DNA of 64,000 nt, from positions 5,440,828 through 5,504,827 of the forward strand of contig SIJG01000001.1 in NCBI GenBank assembly GCA_023374025.1, read 5' to 3'. The notes under the pieces are model-generated. The model worked only from the letters and a program-made list of their open reading frames with translations. It was not told the origin of the DNA and made no database searches. Both the position numbers and the translations under genes were made by a program. Shown piece by piece: positions 34,801 to 48,185 of this stretch. Origin of the DNA: Heterodera schachtii (taxonomy: Eukaryota; Nematoda; Chromadorea; Rhabditida; Heteroderidae). The stretch's first letter is position 1. Each line of letters starts with the position of its first letter.

Positions 34801-37417
34801 GATAAAAACAATTTCACGAACTTTGCGTTGGCCAGGCTTTAGACCATCGACCAAACTTGGAATTGATCGTTCATTGTCCGTATTGGAAAACAACACCAAT
34901 TCCTTGTTGATGAACTCCGCGAAAGTGACACTTCGAGTGTCCTTATTGTACAGATAAATGTCATGTTCTCCTTGTTCACGACGCTGCTTTCTCTCCTGGA
35001 AAAATTCAGTTTTGTTTTCACCCAAAATGACCCAAAACGCACTTCCATCCAACTTGTCAACCACACTTTGCGCTCTTCGATTTTCTTTTTCGAAAAGGCC
35101 AATTCAATGGCACCATCATCCGTGTCATCCTTATAGCGAAAAGGAATTCGATGCCGCAACATATTCGAGAAGTATTCCTTGGCTTCTTTGGAGGTTGATG
35201 TACCCAACCCTAAGGGTAGCAAAACAATATATTTGAGAGACCAAAAGAATACAAACCCTTGTAGTATTTTATCTTCCAACTCTTCCAGTTCTCCGTGCCT
35301 TTCCTCCACTCAATGTATTCAGGGATGGAATAAAAGCATTTCTCATCTTTGCCCTTTGTCGCCTTTACAATTGGTGTGATGAATTCTTCCACGAAATTCC
35401 GTTTGATAAGTGAAGGCCAATTGGAATGGATGAAGTTGATGACCAACCCTTTGATGTGCGACCCGTCTTGGTCCTAAAAGATGACTCATTTATTTTTGTT
35501 TTCACTTCAGCAATTTCTTTCACCTGATCAGCCATGATCATTATTTTCCCGTAACGAAGGGATTCGATGTCCTGCTCGGAGTCGTACTTCTTTTTGTATT
35601 GGAGACCGATGATTTTGATCATATTGCAAATTTCAGCGTTTTCCATAATCTATTAAAAAGAAATTATAGCAAAAAAAAGATGCATTTTCGAACCTGTTTA
35701 TGACTCGCTTCTCGAACATTCAGAAGTTTACCGCGGAGAGGAAAAACGCCATAATAATCTCGACCAATCACTCCGAGTCCTGCGACAGCCAAAGTTTTGG
35801 CAGAATCTCCCTCGGTGAGAATCAATGTGCACCGCTTCGAGTTTTTCGTGCCAGCCTCGTTGGCATCCTCCAATTTAGCAACGCCCTAAATTTGGAAAAT
35901 ATTTACGATTTTTTATAATTTGTCAGTCTAATAATAAGGACTTCCTTAATAATTTACCTTCAGTTTCGCCGTCTTTCGTCCGCTCGTCTTGTCCTTTTGC
36001 TGATTTTCTTTGAAAGTCACCCAATTCAGCACCAAATCCACAACTCCACATTTAGCAGCTTCTTTCATGAATTTGTCACTCACATCGCACTTCGACCCGA
36101 AACTTTTGGCTTGAAGTGTCAAAGTCTCTTTGGTTTGCGAGTCGAACGACGGATTTTCGATCAACGAATTGACGAATACCCACATGTGATTCTTCACTTG
36201 CATCGGCTTTACGGTGATGCTGTTCTTCTTGATTTTCTTTTTCACTTGTTCAACCAACGATTGGGCAATTTGACCAGCAACCAAATCCACGTGAGTACCG
36301 CCCTAAATTGTTTTTAAAGATAATTTACCCACCTCCACCCCAGATGAATAACCTTTGGAGTGGAAATGCTGTTGACAAAAGAAACTTGTTTGAAATTTCC
36401 AGGTGTCGGACATACAAAGCGCAATTTCCCACCGATCATTGACAGTTTCATGGACAACTTTCACAGGTGAACCATCGTCGTTCTTTACTTGGTCAGTGTA
36501 CTGCTCAACGTACGTTTTGAAACCCGAACACTGAATATGAGAAAAAAAATTAAATCCATGAGATATTGGGAAAACCGGAATCTTCTTTCCGTTTAGGAAC
36601 ACTCTGACGCCCTTGCTTATTCCCGCAATATCGTACGCACGCCTTGACATCAATGAGATAATATCCTCTTCGAGTCTGTCCATTTTGAACAGTTTCAAAT
36701 TTGGCTGGAAAATCACTTTGGTGTAATCCTCCTTCGATGCATCAGAAATTTTGGGTTCACCGTCCTTCTTCATGCTGTTTTTCCAAGTCTAAAATAAAAT
36801 TAGATTATCTAATGTTTTAATTCGAATAACTAATGGACCTGCGTGAATTTCTTCCCATATTCTGAACTTGAAGTTTCGACAGTGAAGCGAGTGCTGAAGA
36901 TGTTGGTGAGCTTTGCTCCGTAACCATTGCGACCGCCGGTGGTTTTGCGTTCGTCGTCATTGTAATTCGACGAAGTAAGCAATGTGCCGAAGATCATTTC
37001 TGGCACATACATTTTCTCTTCTTTGTGCTTAACAACGGGAATGCCTCTGCCATTGTTCCACACAGAAATTTGATTGTTTTCCCTTAATTATTTGTTTAGT
37101 TTAATTGGTCAAGAAATATTTACTTGTCAATGTCAACTTTTATGAGGTTCATTTTCGGATCTCTCTGTTTATTGTCCGCTGCATTCACAAGGATTTCATC
37201 GAAAATTTTGTACAGCCCAGGAACAAAAGAAATCTCGCGAAAGACGAGCTTATCATCTTCTGAGTCATAAACCCACGACGCCTGTAAAAAGGAAGTAAAA
37301 GCGAAATTCTTAAAATTAAACCATTTTCGTATATTCCACAGAACCAATGTACGTGTCCGGTCGAAGGAGCACATGCTCAAGCTGTGATACCTTCTTATAA
37401 GTGGCTTCGATAGACAT
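31887..37417 (-). CDS. TOP2: DNA topoisomerase II
   Basis: This nuclear type IIA topoisomerase passes one duplex through a transient break in another. The ATG at 37415-37417 gives [20 protein letters not shown] followed by DTYIGSVE. The GHKL ATPase domain has [13 protein letters not shown] and [17 protein letters not shown]. The TOPRIM domain has [35 protein letters not shown] and [14 protein letters not shown]. The breakage-reunion domain has the catalytic tyrosine in [12 protein letters not shown] (codon near 34539-34541). The C-terminal region is Lys- and Asp/Glu-rich. Reading through at 32786 ends DDSDDEM. Splicing at an internal GT to an in-frame exon at 31887-32085 instead adds about 66 residues ([15 protein letters not shown] to DDDESD). 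The intron involved contains a palindromic element. Confidence 0.95.
32299..32643. repeat. Fold-back palindrome inside a TOP2 intron
   Basis: The arms start GGTACTTATATGGTTCGTAC (32299) and end with the complement (to 32643). They contain GCCACAAATTTTAAATTTTT, GGTTGCTTAGAAA and, nearest the centre, ATTTAGACCAATTTCGAACC with matching complements. The core is related to the GATCACGAAT family (AATCGTGTTCAGCGCCCCGA). It lies between the two possible 3' ends of TOP2. Confidence 0.75.
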
Positions 37418-39660
37418 TTCGAACCCTCTTCCACTAAAGCATTAATAAGTTTTATGTCATTTCAATGCGATTTAATTTTGAAAGACAACTTACATTGTAA
37501 ACAGAACCCTCTTTGTATACAATAAGAATCTATTACAAGCAAATAAAGCGATTTTAGACAATACTTTAAGAAGACATCTAATCTAGACAAAAGAAAAAGG
37601 AATTGAAAAGTTCATTAGGTATATTAAATTGAATTTAATGGATGTATTAAAAACAGCGTGAAAAGCCTAGGCAAAGGAGAATCAATGGCTGTTAAGGTAT
37701 ATTGCCGATGCCGACCTCCCCGCCCCATCCGGGATAATGCCCGAATCGCAACGTTCCGCTCAACTCAAAACCAATGTAAAAGGTGAATTAAATTCAAAAA
37801 ATCGTTTAAAAAGCCTTCTGCTGTACGAATGGCGAGTTACCATATTATAAGAACGAGCCAATAGTACAGATGAACTGGTATTTAGTAACACATACGCACA
37901 CACCAAACATAAAAATAAATGCACCATGGTAAGGGGAAATCAAGCAAAAAAATCAAACCAATTTTTTGTACTATAAACATAACGCCAATAGAATATTTTG
38001 AGCGCTAATTTTTAAATCATACAGTTCTGATCAGCGACTTTTTTGTAGTTTTTTTGATCAGACATAGCTTGCTTCATCTACATAAAACTGAAAAAAATTT
38101 TAGTGCCATTAAAAAGCTTTTAAATTGTATAATTTTCCTAAGCAAATTAATTAATTTGACCCACAAAAGAACCAAAGGGCATTCTCATAAATCATAATTT
38201 TTGACGAGAGAATTTTGCAAAATTTGCGGAATTCCCGGCGGAGAGTAACGGACGATTAGTTCCTTTTTGTTTATTTTACGCTGTCCATTCGTCTGGGCGG
38301 TAATGGATTAATGAAAAGGGAATTAGGATTTGATGTCGATGGACCGGATGAATGCTTCTTCAGTTGCTGATTAGCAGTTGACCCGTCCCATCCATTGCCC
38401 GCGGCAAATGAAAGGCGCAGAGAATGCTAATTAATGGACGAGCAAAGAAATTTTCCGCGTTGCTTTTTTTTTTGTATGTGCCAACGTCGTAGCGGACAAA
38501 ACGTCGCAATACGAAAGATCAACAGGACGAATTTTTGGACCATAACTTTTTTTTCTTTCTAAATCAAATTAAACATTTCTTGGTATGTATTGTTCGAAAG
38601 AACTTGAAAGTTCTATTAACCTGTAAAATTTAAAATATTTGTTCATTACAAAAAAAAATTAAGGTAAAAATTTGAAAAACTATCTTTTGAGTTTTTTCTT
38701 GCCATAACTTTTTTTAAGCTTGACAAATTTTTGAGATTTTTCAATAAACTAAGTTCAAATTGCTGTGTTTCAGCAATTACCATTCCGTCAGTTTTTCGTT
38801 CGTTTCCGTCTGTTTTTCTTTCGATTGTTCCCCCCCCCCCCCCTCCCCTTTTGCCTCTCTTCTGTCTGTAACCACAGCTGATCTGATCCGATGATTGAAA
38901 ATGGGTGCGAATTTGGCGGGGGAGGGGCAAGTTTTATTTCGTCCATTTGTTTTTCGGTCGGAAACACTCTTCGAGAGTGATATGAAAATGTAGAAGAAAG
39001 GGAACTCGCTTTTGGTGCGCAGTTTTTCCTCTCATCAGAAGGGTTGCGCTGATTCATTTTCCGATTCATTTTTTCCCCGCATTTTCCCCGCCTTTTCCCC
39101 GGGGCCTTTTGCCGTTTCTTCGGCTGCTGCTGAAAGTGAACGTCGACGGGGAGACGACACGCATTCATTTTCTTGCCGCCACCCCATCTCCGATCACTCA
39201 TTGGTTTGTTTGGCGTCGTCTTCGGCGGCGGTTCGGTCGCCCCCCCCCCCCGCCTTTTGGGGTGTTCTTTTCTCGCCGTTCAATTTGAAAAAGTAATTAC
39301 CCCCCCCCCCCCCCCTCTCCTTCCCGTTTTGCCCATTTTCGACCTTCAAAATGTCCCATGTTCCTTCCTTCCATCATTACGCATTTGTTTATTTTTTGCA
39401 ACATTCCCTTCCCCCCCCCCCTCCCCCCACAAATTTCCCATTCCGCGCAACTTTCACCCGAATTGTCGTGTCCAATTTTTGAGTATAAAATCCCTTGTTT
39501 GAGCTTCGCTGCTGTCATTTGCCTCTTTCTCCCATCATTCTTCGATGGATGAGTCATCACTTTCTTCGCTTTTTTCGGTTCCTTCCGTTCCCCTTCCCCT
39601 CATGAACTCCTTTTTCTTCCTCTGTTTCTTCTTCTTCTTCCGTTTCTGCTCGTCGCCCCA
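37418..39660. other. Intergenic region between TOP2 and tyrosinase
   Basis: The two genes are transcribed divergently. A possible non-coding TOP2 exon with donor AAT|GTAAGT lies near 37480-37500. The rest is A/T-rich up to 38.6 kb. It then contains long C-runs (38830-38842, 39241-39250, 39301-39315, 39411-39420) and several open frames without recognisable products. I see no convincing gene. Confidence 0.45.
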
Positions 39661-42600
39661 ATGTGTCCCTCAACAATAACAACAAAGCTTTTCCTTTTCT
39701 CCGTTCTCTGCTCAGCCCATTTTCCGATGATCTCATCGTGTTTAATCGCCGCTTCTTCCGATCGCCCATCAGCAGCGACTGATCACTTTTGCATGAATTT
39801 GCCCCATTCAAATTATTTGTCAGCCGATGACCTAAGGCAATTAGCAGCAATAATTATTGGCAATTAGCAATGCCTTATTGGCCAAATTACATTGTTTAGA
39901 CACGCTTGTCAACACAGAGCGCAATGGATCAGAGACAAAGCGCAGGCCGAGCAGAAGAAGGAGCAATTCGAAGCCACGGGTTGGTTTAGGGCGGAGAGAG
40001 TTTTGGCACGACCAAAGATAATTGGAAATGCCCTTCAAAGAATTGCAAAGGGACTATCTGAACACATTGGAAGCAACAAGGCGAGTGCCATCACTAAGAA
40101 ACAAATGGGAGGAGGAAAAAGTGCCAAAAGAGAAACGGACGGAGAAAAAGCAAAGGCCGAGGGGAATAAACGAACTGAGAGTATGTGAAGAAGAGGGAGG
40201 GGAATGATCAGAAATGGAATGAAACAAATGATCAGAAATGGGAAGACTGATCAAAGACAAAAGAGAACAAAAAGTGATTGGAAATCGATGGCACGGGGGG
40301 GGGGGAAACGACGGAAGAATGGCACGAAATATGCCAAACTGATCAGCAAAGGCACTCTGTTCAAAACCCATGGCATTGGCAGATGCGAAGAAAGCGCCAA
40401 TTGGAGCGGGGCGGCGCCAAAGGCGAAAAGACGCGGAAAAGCCCGCAGGGGAAGAAATTTGTGCGGAAGGAATACCGAATGATGAGCGACAGCGAACGAG
40501 CGCATCTGCACAACGCACTGAACATGTTGAAGGAGAAGCGCGTGGACAACATTTCCATTTGGGACTTGCACATTCTGTGAGTACAGTAACAACTTACAGT
40601 ATGATGAAGCCTACCGTCCATTTTCAGCCTCCACTACCCAAACAGTGCCCCCGCGGCCCATTGGGGTCCGTTTTTCTTTCGTTTTGGCCCTCTTTCCGCT
40701 GTGTTATTGTCACAACTCAGACAGGTCCCGCATTTCTGCCCTGGCATCGCGAGTTTCTGCGGCAATTTGAAGCGGCGATGCACAGCGAAGTGCCGGGTCA
40801 GTCGGTGCTTCGATGGCACTCCGCCCCATCCCTCATTACTTAATGAACTAATTAAGTAATTGGTCTTAAGAGTTGGTCGGCATTCCCTACTGGGACTCCA
40901 CTCTCGACCACGGTCCGTTTGTTCTGTCAGCTGTTTTTGATTTGACTTTCTTTTAGGTCTTCCCGACTCGGCCGACAGTGTGTTTTGGTCCGAAGAATTG
41001 ATGGGAAATGCGAATGGATTCGTCAAGTCCGGTGACTTACCCCCTCCCCCCTCTCGCTAATTGCCCCCCCCCCCCTCCCTTAGGCCCATTCAAAGATTGG
41101 GAGACGAATGTGTGAGTCACCCAAAGCCTCTCCGTTAATTGGTCCCTTTTAATTCCCCCCCCCCCTCTCAGATTAATGCCGTTAAGCCCCGTGCCCATTA
41201 AACGGCTGTACAGGTAAACGCAATGCCAAAACAAAAAAAACTAAAACTCATATAATTTGTCAATCCCCGCACAGATCAGCTGGGGCAAGGAGTCAGGACA
41301 GGTTGGTTGTATTTGGCATTTTCTCATTATTTTTGGCATTTTCATTGTTTTGTGCCTTTGTCTTTCAGAGAATAAATTTCCCTTCTAATCGTTGTTTCTT
41401 AACAGATTATTGTCAGCCCAAGATGCGGAATGGATCGTCAGCAGAAGCAACTTCAGCGAATTGACCTTTTGTCACGACAAAACCTTCGAGTCAATGCACG
41501 GACTTTGTCAGTTTACTTATCATTCCGACTCATTTTGCTTACCAAATTTCGCTGTTCGCTTTCCAAACTTTTATTGAAAATTTGCAAATGATTCTCCCCC
41601 CCCCCCCCCCCCGGTAAAAAGTTCAAAGGGAAGTGCCGAAATTCCCCTGGGGGTAAAAGTGGCAAGAGCGGAAAGGGCAATGGCACGGATGGTGCCGTAT
41701 TTTATAGTAGTTACCCCCCCCCCCTTATTTGTTAGCCCATGTTTGGGTGGGCGGCTTCATGTTCGTCATCCGCGTGTCCCCCAACGACCCGACCTTTTAT
41801 TTCCATCACGCGTTCATCGACTTCCTTTGGGAGCAGTTCCGACAAAGGAGCCAAAGTCGAAAACAGCGCGAGAGAGACTACGCCGAGGCGAGCAAACGGA
41901 ACGCCAAATGGAAATAAATGGCGAAATTTGAATTTAGAAAACATGCAATAAAAACCATGCATTCGATGGCCAAATGAAGCCATTCAAAATTAAGAACAAA
42001 GACGGCCTTTCCAATGATTACACAGGCAATTTTGGAGAAATAATTAGCCAATCAATGCCTTTTTCAATCTTTCAGATTTTTGGGTGGATTACGAGCCGAT
42101 CCGTCACTGCACTTCCGATCGACCAATTTGCGAGTCGAGGTTACCAAACAGAATGCCAAAAAAGGTCGAACTAATGCCAAACTTCACGCACCTCCCCTCT
42201 ACACAGATTCCTTTTCTGTGATCGGTCCGTTTGGCGCTGTCGAAGTCGAATTGTGTTGGGCGGAAATTGCACAGGATTTGCGGGCACTGAAATATGCTAT
42301 GGATCAGTGTGCATTCAGGCAAGACACTAAAAGTGATCAGAGTTCAGCGTTCGACTTATTAAAATGCTCAGCCGAATCACTGGCACATTGAGTGATCAGA
42401 ACTTAAAATAGGGGGGGGGGGCTGTAAAATGATGGAATTTGCGGGTTACATACCGTGTCCGTCCATCCCAATTCGCTAGCTGATACTGTAGTTTTATTGC
42501 CTGCTTATCTCCGTGGGATTAGACATTCTCCTACCATTTCTGTTCTGAATTTGGCATTTTTCAGAATGTTTGCCGACTGCCAGCGACGGAAGGCAACGGA

Positions 42601-44387
42601 TTTTTGAGGCGCGAAGTTTGTCGGCAATTCGAAAGTGAATGATTTGATCGCTCTCCGTTCTTTCGTTGACAGCGTCGCCCGCCGATCAGCGAAGTTGTGT
42701 GGGCAAAGAGTTGGCTGTTGGAGGAGGGCGCGCGGCCGACGAGCAGCGGAATTGCGCACGTCGTGGTCAGAGAGGAGGAGGCGACGATGGAAGGGGAAAG
42801 AAGCGCTTTTGTGCCACGGCACACTCAGTACCCGGAGTTGCCGGTGGGTGGACTGATCTGTTGCTGATTCACTGAACTGATCAGTTCATTTGTCACTTTG
42901 CGCTTTCTTTGAATTTCGATCGCTTTTCCTTCCCTTAGGGCGTCCTTTATTTGCCGTTGCCAAATCCAAAGTATGTTCAAATTATACCCTTTTATTTGTT
43001 GTTCACTGATTACTTCTGTGAAGAGATGGCATTTCGTCGGTGAATGTCACTTTGGCAGCGAGTGATCACTATGGTCGGTATTGCCAAAGTTACTGTATGA
43101 ATGCCACGACGGCAAAATACCAAGTGGGATCAGCAGCACCCATTCTGATCATCCAATCATTCGCTTGTTAAGGTCTGTGAACCGCGGCTGACATTGCGCA
43201 GTCGGATGATCGAAGGCGGACAATCCGCCAACATTTCCTTCTCCCACCAATTCGGGGCTCGCCGCTTCTTGGACATGGTAAGGCATGGGAAACAGAAGCA
43301 CGGATGGATGGATGAAATTGACTTTATGTTTCAGGATTTGTCAGTGCATCCAAAAATGTGGAGAGTAAGTGAGGGGCGTGGACAGACTGTTGGAGCAGTG
43401 CTCGCAACACAACAACACTCCCTATTGGAAAAGACATGGACATTTGGGGAATTGCGGGGTTAATCCGCCGGCGGATACAATCCGGCGGAATTTTAAATCC
43501 AAAATCGGATTCAAAATTTGAAATTTGACCATTTTTCTTTCGCTTAGATTCACACGCCTTTCATTGTATTCAACTGCCAGAAAAAGGTTGCTTCGGTTGC
43601 TTATTTTGTTCATCTTCTTGTCCTTTCTCTTCAGTTGCTCAATTCCTCCCAACTCACCGATTTTGCCGAAAAATTTGTGCCGCCAATGGACGCAGCTGAA
43701 CACGTGTGGTTTCGCGTCACTCTGCTGAGGAAGGCGCGGTCTGTGACGGAGTTGGACGATTTGCAAGTGATCAAAATCAAATGCCGATTGAATAATTTGG
43801 CAAAATGCCAATTTGCAAAGCACAAATCCGCCGATAATCCCCCTTTTGCCAAGATTGAAGCGGAGGATATCGACGAGCCTTCCGAGCTGTTCATTTCGTC
43901 CGTCCGTCGTGCCCGTTCCGCCTACGACCATTCGGTGGTGTTCGTCCGTGCTCCCAGTCCGTGGCTCCGTCCGCAAGGCGTCGCCGTCCGCGTGTCCCTT
44001 CGTCAGAACGGAATGCGCATTGACTGCGAAGCGCGTTGCACTGCGCGCGAGGTCAATGCCAATTTGAATTTGGCTTATTTAGGGGGGGAATAATTTCAGA
44101 GAGCGTTTAATTGAGAATTGGTGATCACTGACCGATTGATCACTTTGGCAAAAAGCCAATTGACCGATTGGTTGGCCATATTTTAACACTTTACCTCCGA
44201 TGTTCAGAGCGAAGTGCGAGAGGAGCAGAACTGCGCACCGGTGGTGCGGCTGCACGCCGACCCGGAACAGTCGGAGGAGCGCATTTTCACTGCGGACAGC
44301 GCTTTTTTGCCGTACATCGGCTGGCGAATGGTTGGCCATCCGTCCGAGTGGCGACTTCAAATGCCATTTTTGGAATTGTTTTGCTAA
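39661..44387 (+). CDS. tyr: Nematode tyrosinase (type-3 copper oxidase) with long C-terminal extension
   Basis: A hydrophobic leader ([18 protein letters not shown]) suggests secretion. [18 protein letters not shown] matches the Cys-helix ahead of nematode tyrosinase domains. The domain begins [20 protein letters not shown]. CuA histidines lie in [18 protein letters not shown] and [19 protein letters not shown]. CuB lies in VGGFMFV then [21 protein letters not shown] Cys-rich stretch follows ([18 protein letters not shown]). The remaining third (about 42.5-44.4 kb) contains [36 protein letters not shown] and [19 protein letters not shown], ending at TAA 44385-44387. Tyrosinases oxidise tyrosine or phenols and serve tanning and melanisation, in nematodes probably of cuticle or eggshell. 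Exon junctions in the C-terminal half are only partly resolved, and several introns carry C- or G-runs. Confidence 0.8.
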
Positions 44388-45005
44388 TGCACAAAAGCGG
44401 ACGGACAAAGGAAAACAAATGGACAAAGTGACGAAAGAGTGAAGGACAAATGGGCGAAAAGAATGAAAGGGAATGATCAGCTGAGACATTACGGCACATT
44501 CAATTGATCCAACAACATTTGAGTTGATTTCCAATTTACCATTCTGTTGGTTTGATGCCCTTTTTGTTGTACATTTTTTTTGTTTCCCTTTTTCATATTT
44601 ATTTTTTACCCTTTCGACCATTTTAATTGGACATTTAAATATCAAATTGACCCTTTTCCCTTTGCCCAATTTTCTTTGACTCTCATAAAATTTAAATTTT
44701 TAAAATTAATTTCCCTTTTTTTCCAATTCGCCTTTTTCTGCTAATTTCTGATGCTTTTCCAAAATCGGTGCTTCATCGAGTGTACCTTTTCCTTCCGTTT
44801 GTTTCTGCTGTTTCGTTGTTCACTTAATGCCCCCAAAGTCATTGAGAGCATTCGCCCGGGGAAGTGAAAGGGTGGGAACTTTTTAGGGGGGCAAACGAAT
44901 TTTGGGAATTGGAAATGTTTTGGTGGGCGAGCAGGGCATTTAGCAATGGCGGATTATGTGAACACTTTGCCACAATAACACATTGGTACGCGAAGGACGA
45001 AAGGA

Positions 45006-47933
45006 ATGGAAATGCTCTGTTTGGTGTGCGGTGACAGGGCCAGCGGACGACACTACGGTAAATGGGGGGAGACGCTACGGTAAAAGGGAGAGACACTACG
45101 GTAAAAAGGGTGAGACACTACGGTAAAAAGGGTGAGACACAATGGTAAAAAACTGGGGGAGACGCAATGGCAAACTGAGGAAGACATTACGGTAAAGGGG
45201 ACACACTACGGTAAACTTGGGGAGGTAATATTGTAATTGTTCGTGCTGTTTGGGAGACTATCTGAGAATAAAACGGAAATCCCTAAACAAATCGTCTTTC
45301 GCTGATCGGACTCGAGCTCGCTTTTCTCGTGCTCAATTTAAAACTGTTGAGTAAACGGAAATAAAGCATTGGGCTATCGGAAAAGCTTCCCAAATCCCCG
45401 GAGGCGTTCTGAGTTGTGACGGATGCCGTGGCTTCTTCAAGCGCAGCATTCGGCGCAATTTGGACTACAAATGCAAGGAGAGGGGCGACTGTGTGGTCGA
45501 CTTGGCCCGTCGCAACCAATGCCAATCGTGTCGCTTTCGCAAATGTTTGGCCGTTCAAATGAATCGCAACGGTCAGTCAGTCCATTTATTGGTCAACCGA
45601 CAAATCAGTGAGCAGAAACATCTGCTGTTGCAGATCTACCAACCAATTGTTTGGCATAAGCAAATAATTAACCGAATGATAATTGAACAACTCAAAATTA
45701 ATGGCCATAATTAGTCTATTTTCAATCGGTCCGTCGGCTGATCGGACAAATCAAATGTTTTTTTTTTGCTACGTTTGCCCATTATTCATTTTTTGCCATT
45801 TCAGCTGTCCAAAATGAACGTTCTGCGTTGCCCAAAGTTGCGCAGTCCGTCCTTTGCTGCGATGCTTCGCAAAAGGCGCGGGAATTTCCGCCGCCAATTA
45901 TTCGGTCGGTTTTTGTCCACTAATTAATTAATTAATTGTTTTTTTTTGCGCTTTCTTTGATAAAACAAAATTCAGTCGCAGCTCCATCCCTTGCTCAATG
46001 GTGGTGGCCCCTTCTCCGTTTTTCAGCGCAGCCTTTGCTGAGAACGAACATTCGCAAAACTTTGCACTTTCGAGAGAGTGTAATAATGGGAACGGGACCG
46101 GTAAATTGGACACCAGAAAATTGGACACCAAGCGGAAAACTGGACACCGCCGGAATTTTGGACACCGAAGGAAAATTGGACACCGGAAAACTGGACACCA
46201 AATTCCTAAAATAAAGCTAGGAATTAGGTTGAAAAATAAATTTTGTGTAGGGTAAATGGATTAATGAATTAAGGCACTTATTTGTTAGAGTAAATTCGGC
46301 ATTAAACATGCACGATGATTGAACAATGTACCAAAAAATGCACGAAAATGGGCGATGATTATTCAATGTGTAAATTGCATAAAAAATGGCAATCCTATCT
46401 AAAAGAAAACTTTATTTCTTTCTTTATGAACGTTATGGTGGCTTCTTCTCCTGATGTTACAACAATAAAAACCTTAATTATTGCCATTTTATTACGCTTA
46501 TAAAAACACAGGGATGTGCAGACTAAAATAAAATCTTTTAGCCAAACCAAAATTTTTGCAAATTCATTTTAATTTATTTATTTTTATATCTAATAGTGTC
46601 CAATTTTCTGGTGTCCAATTTTCCGGTGTCCAATTTACCGGGAGCCAACACAACAGAATGATCAGTTGGGAAATAGTCTGATCAGAGCAAGACAATTGGA
46701 ACACAACAAAATAATCAGTTGGGCAATAATTTGATCAGAGCAGGACAAATCGGGAATTTTTAACAGGAAAATTTCATATAAACAGAGAATTTAGTTTTTT
46801 TTTTTTTTTTACTGATGAGAACAAACCATTTTAGGGAGGGAAACTCAGGCACGAAAACTTCCCAGAAAAAGATTTATGGACCAACGGAAACACAAATTAT
46901 TCGGCCCACCCCATAGTCTTCCGTAAAAGCTTTCTCAGCTCACTCTATATTCAAAAACAGTCTGATCAGGGCCTTTTGAGAACTTGATCAGAAACTGATA
47001 ACTTTTGTGGGGTTTCATTTCTGATAGAGAAGGGACTGTCACTTCTGTGATTAGAGTCTTGGCCATGGCTGTGATCCGTGTGATCACTCCCTCTCCCCTC
47101 CCACAGGTGGTCTCCCCACTTTAACCACTCAAATGGAATGTGCCACACATCAGTCGAGTGTGGTGAGTGCCAACAACCAGATGATCCGATCGGGTCCTTC
47201 TGCGCTTCGTTTTGATCAGTCCAATGGCTTTTCCATCGCCCGCCTTTTGCCCTCCTCGCCGCCTTTTCATTTTCCCTCTTCCCACCGATCGTTCGCTTTC
47301 CTTTCCGTTCTGATCACTTCGCTGCGTACCTTCCCACCCTTTCGCGACCTCATTTCCAAGCAGTGCATGGATTCTCTGTTCAACGACGGATGGCATCGCT
47401 TTTTCCTCGCCCATTTGCCCCAACTCTTCGCACAAAGTTCGTTCATTTTTTGATTTTTGCTGTTCCGCAGTGACTTTTCCACGACAGTTTCCCTCCAAAA
47501 TGTGTGCCACACTAATTCGTCGCCCTTCACTAATTTGTGCCAACAATTGTCCCAACTTCGGCTCAATGCCTTTGAGCAATGGCTTTTCGGCTGCTGCCGC
47601 CCTTTTCCATCAAAAAAACAAAAGTCGGTCGGCTGTCACAAAAACCGAGATTCATTATACATACAAACATCAAAACCTTCTTCTTGTTAAGCCAGTACTT
47701 CAGCAGGATGAGTTGGAACTTCGTGCCGTTGCCACACTTATCGACTGTTGCCTCGGGGTGCAAATGCCGTCGCCAACGCCGCCGCTTTTTGGCACGGCAC
47801 AGTTTCGCTTGGCCCGGACTTTTTACACTGCTGGCACATATTTTCACCGATTGAAGCGGACACCGTTCTCAAACATTTCTTCCCGCGACATTCTGTCGAA
47901 CAAATCCGCACATTGTGGGAGCAAAATAAATGA
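45006..47933 (+). CDS. fax-1: Nuclear hormone receptor, NR2E3/FAX-1-like
   Basis: Exon 1 (45006-45056) encodes MEMLCLVCGDRASGRHYG. The intron interrupts the first zinc finger at the usual receptor position. Exon 2 encodes GVLSCDGCRGFFKRSIRRN and ends RNQCQSCRFRKCLAVQMNRN, and exon 3 opens AVQNERSALPKVAQ. The P-box CDGCRG and the AVQ-ER segment are those of the NR2E fax-1/PNR group, which in C. elegans specifies neuron identity. The ligand-binding region is divergent: LITSLRTFPPFRDLISKQC, DGWHRFFLAHLPQLFAQ, and a C-terminal exon EADTVLKHFFPRHSVEQIRT followed by LWEQNK, TGA 47931-47933. Exons between the DNA- and ligand-binding domains are not fully resolved. Introns hold a splice-site-bearing minisatellite and a fold-back element. 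Confidence 0.8.
45051..45217 (+). repeat. Minisatellite multiplying a 5' splice site
   Basis: About eight copies of a 19-25-bp unit (GAGACACTACGGTAAAAAGG type) follow one another, beginning at the 3' end of receptor exon 1 (CACTACG|GTAAAT). At least five downstream copies keep ACG|GTAA (near 45077, 45098, 45121, 45190, 45209), so the real donor is followed by several duplicates of itself. Two units are diverged (AATGGTAA, AATGGCAA). Confidence 0.85.
46090..46645. mobile_element. Fold-back element with tandem 15-18-bp repeats in both arms
   Basis: The left arm (46096-46202) contains six copies of a GGAAAATTGGACACC-type unit. The right arm (46595-46645) carries the inverse, GTGTCCAATTTTCTGGTGTC onward, ending in a TTTACCGGGA sequence that mirrors the left boundary. 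The inside is A/T-rich and contains a 62-codon ORF at 46315-46503 of unknown meaning. It lies in a nuclear receptor intron. Confidence 0.75.
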
Positions 47934-48185
47934 GCAAAAAACCCAGAAAAGAAAGAACCGTTAAAATTGGGGGGGGGGAAGGGTTGGTGTTCAAATCACG
48001 CCATTAAAATCAGAATCCAATTGCTAATTTCAACCTGACAGAGAGAGATATCGGAACAGAAGAGATCTTCACAAATACAATTAGTAATACTACGAAATGA
48101 GTTTTAATAGACTTAAAGGACAGTGTCAAAATGGAAATTGTTTCGAATGTTTTTCAGTGCGATGAGAGCGAATGCCGTTAATAGA

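Noticed and set aside
39012..39560. Open frames on both strands upstream of tyrosinase
   Set aside because: They are interrupted by long C-runs, have no splice-consistent continuation and match no family.
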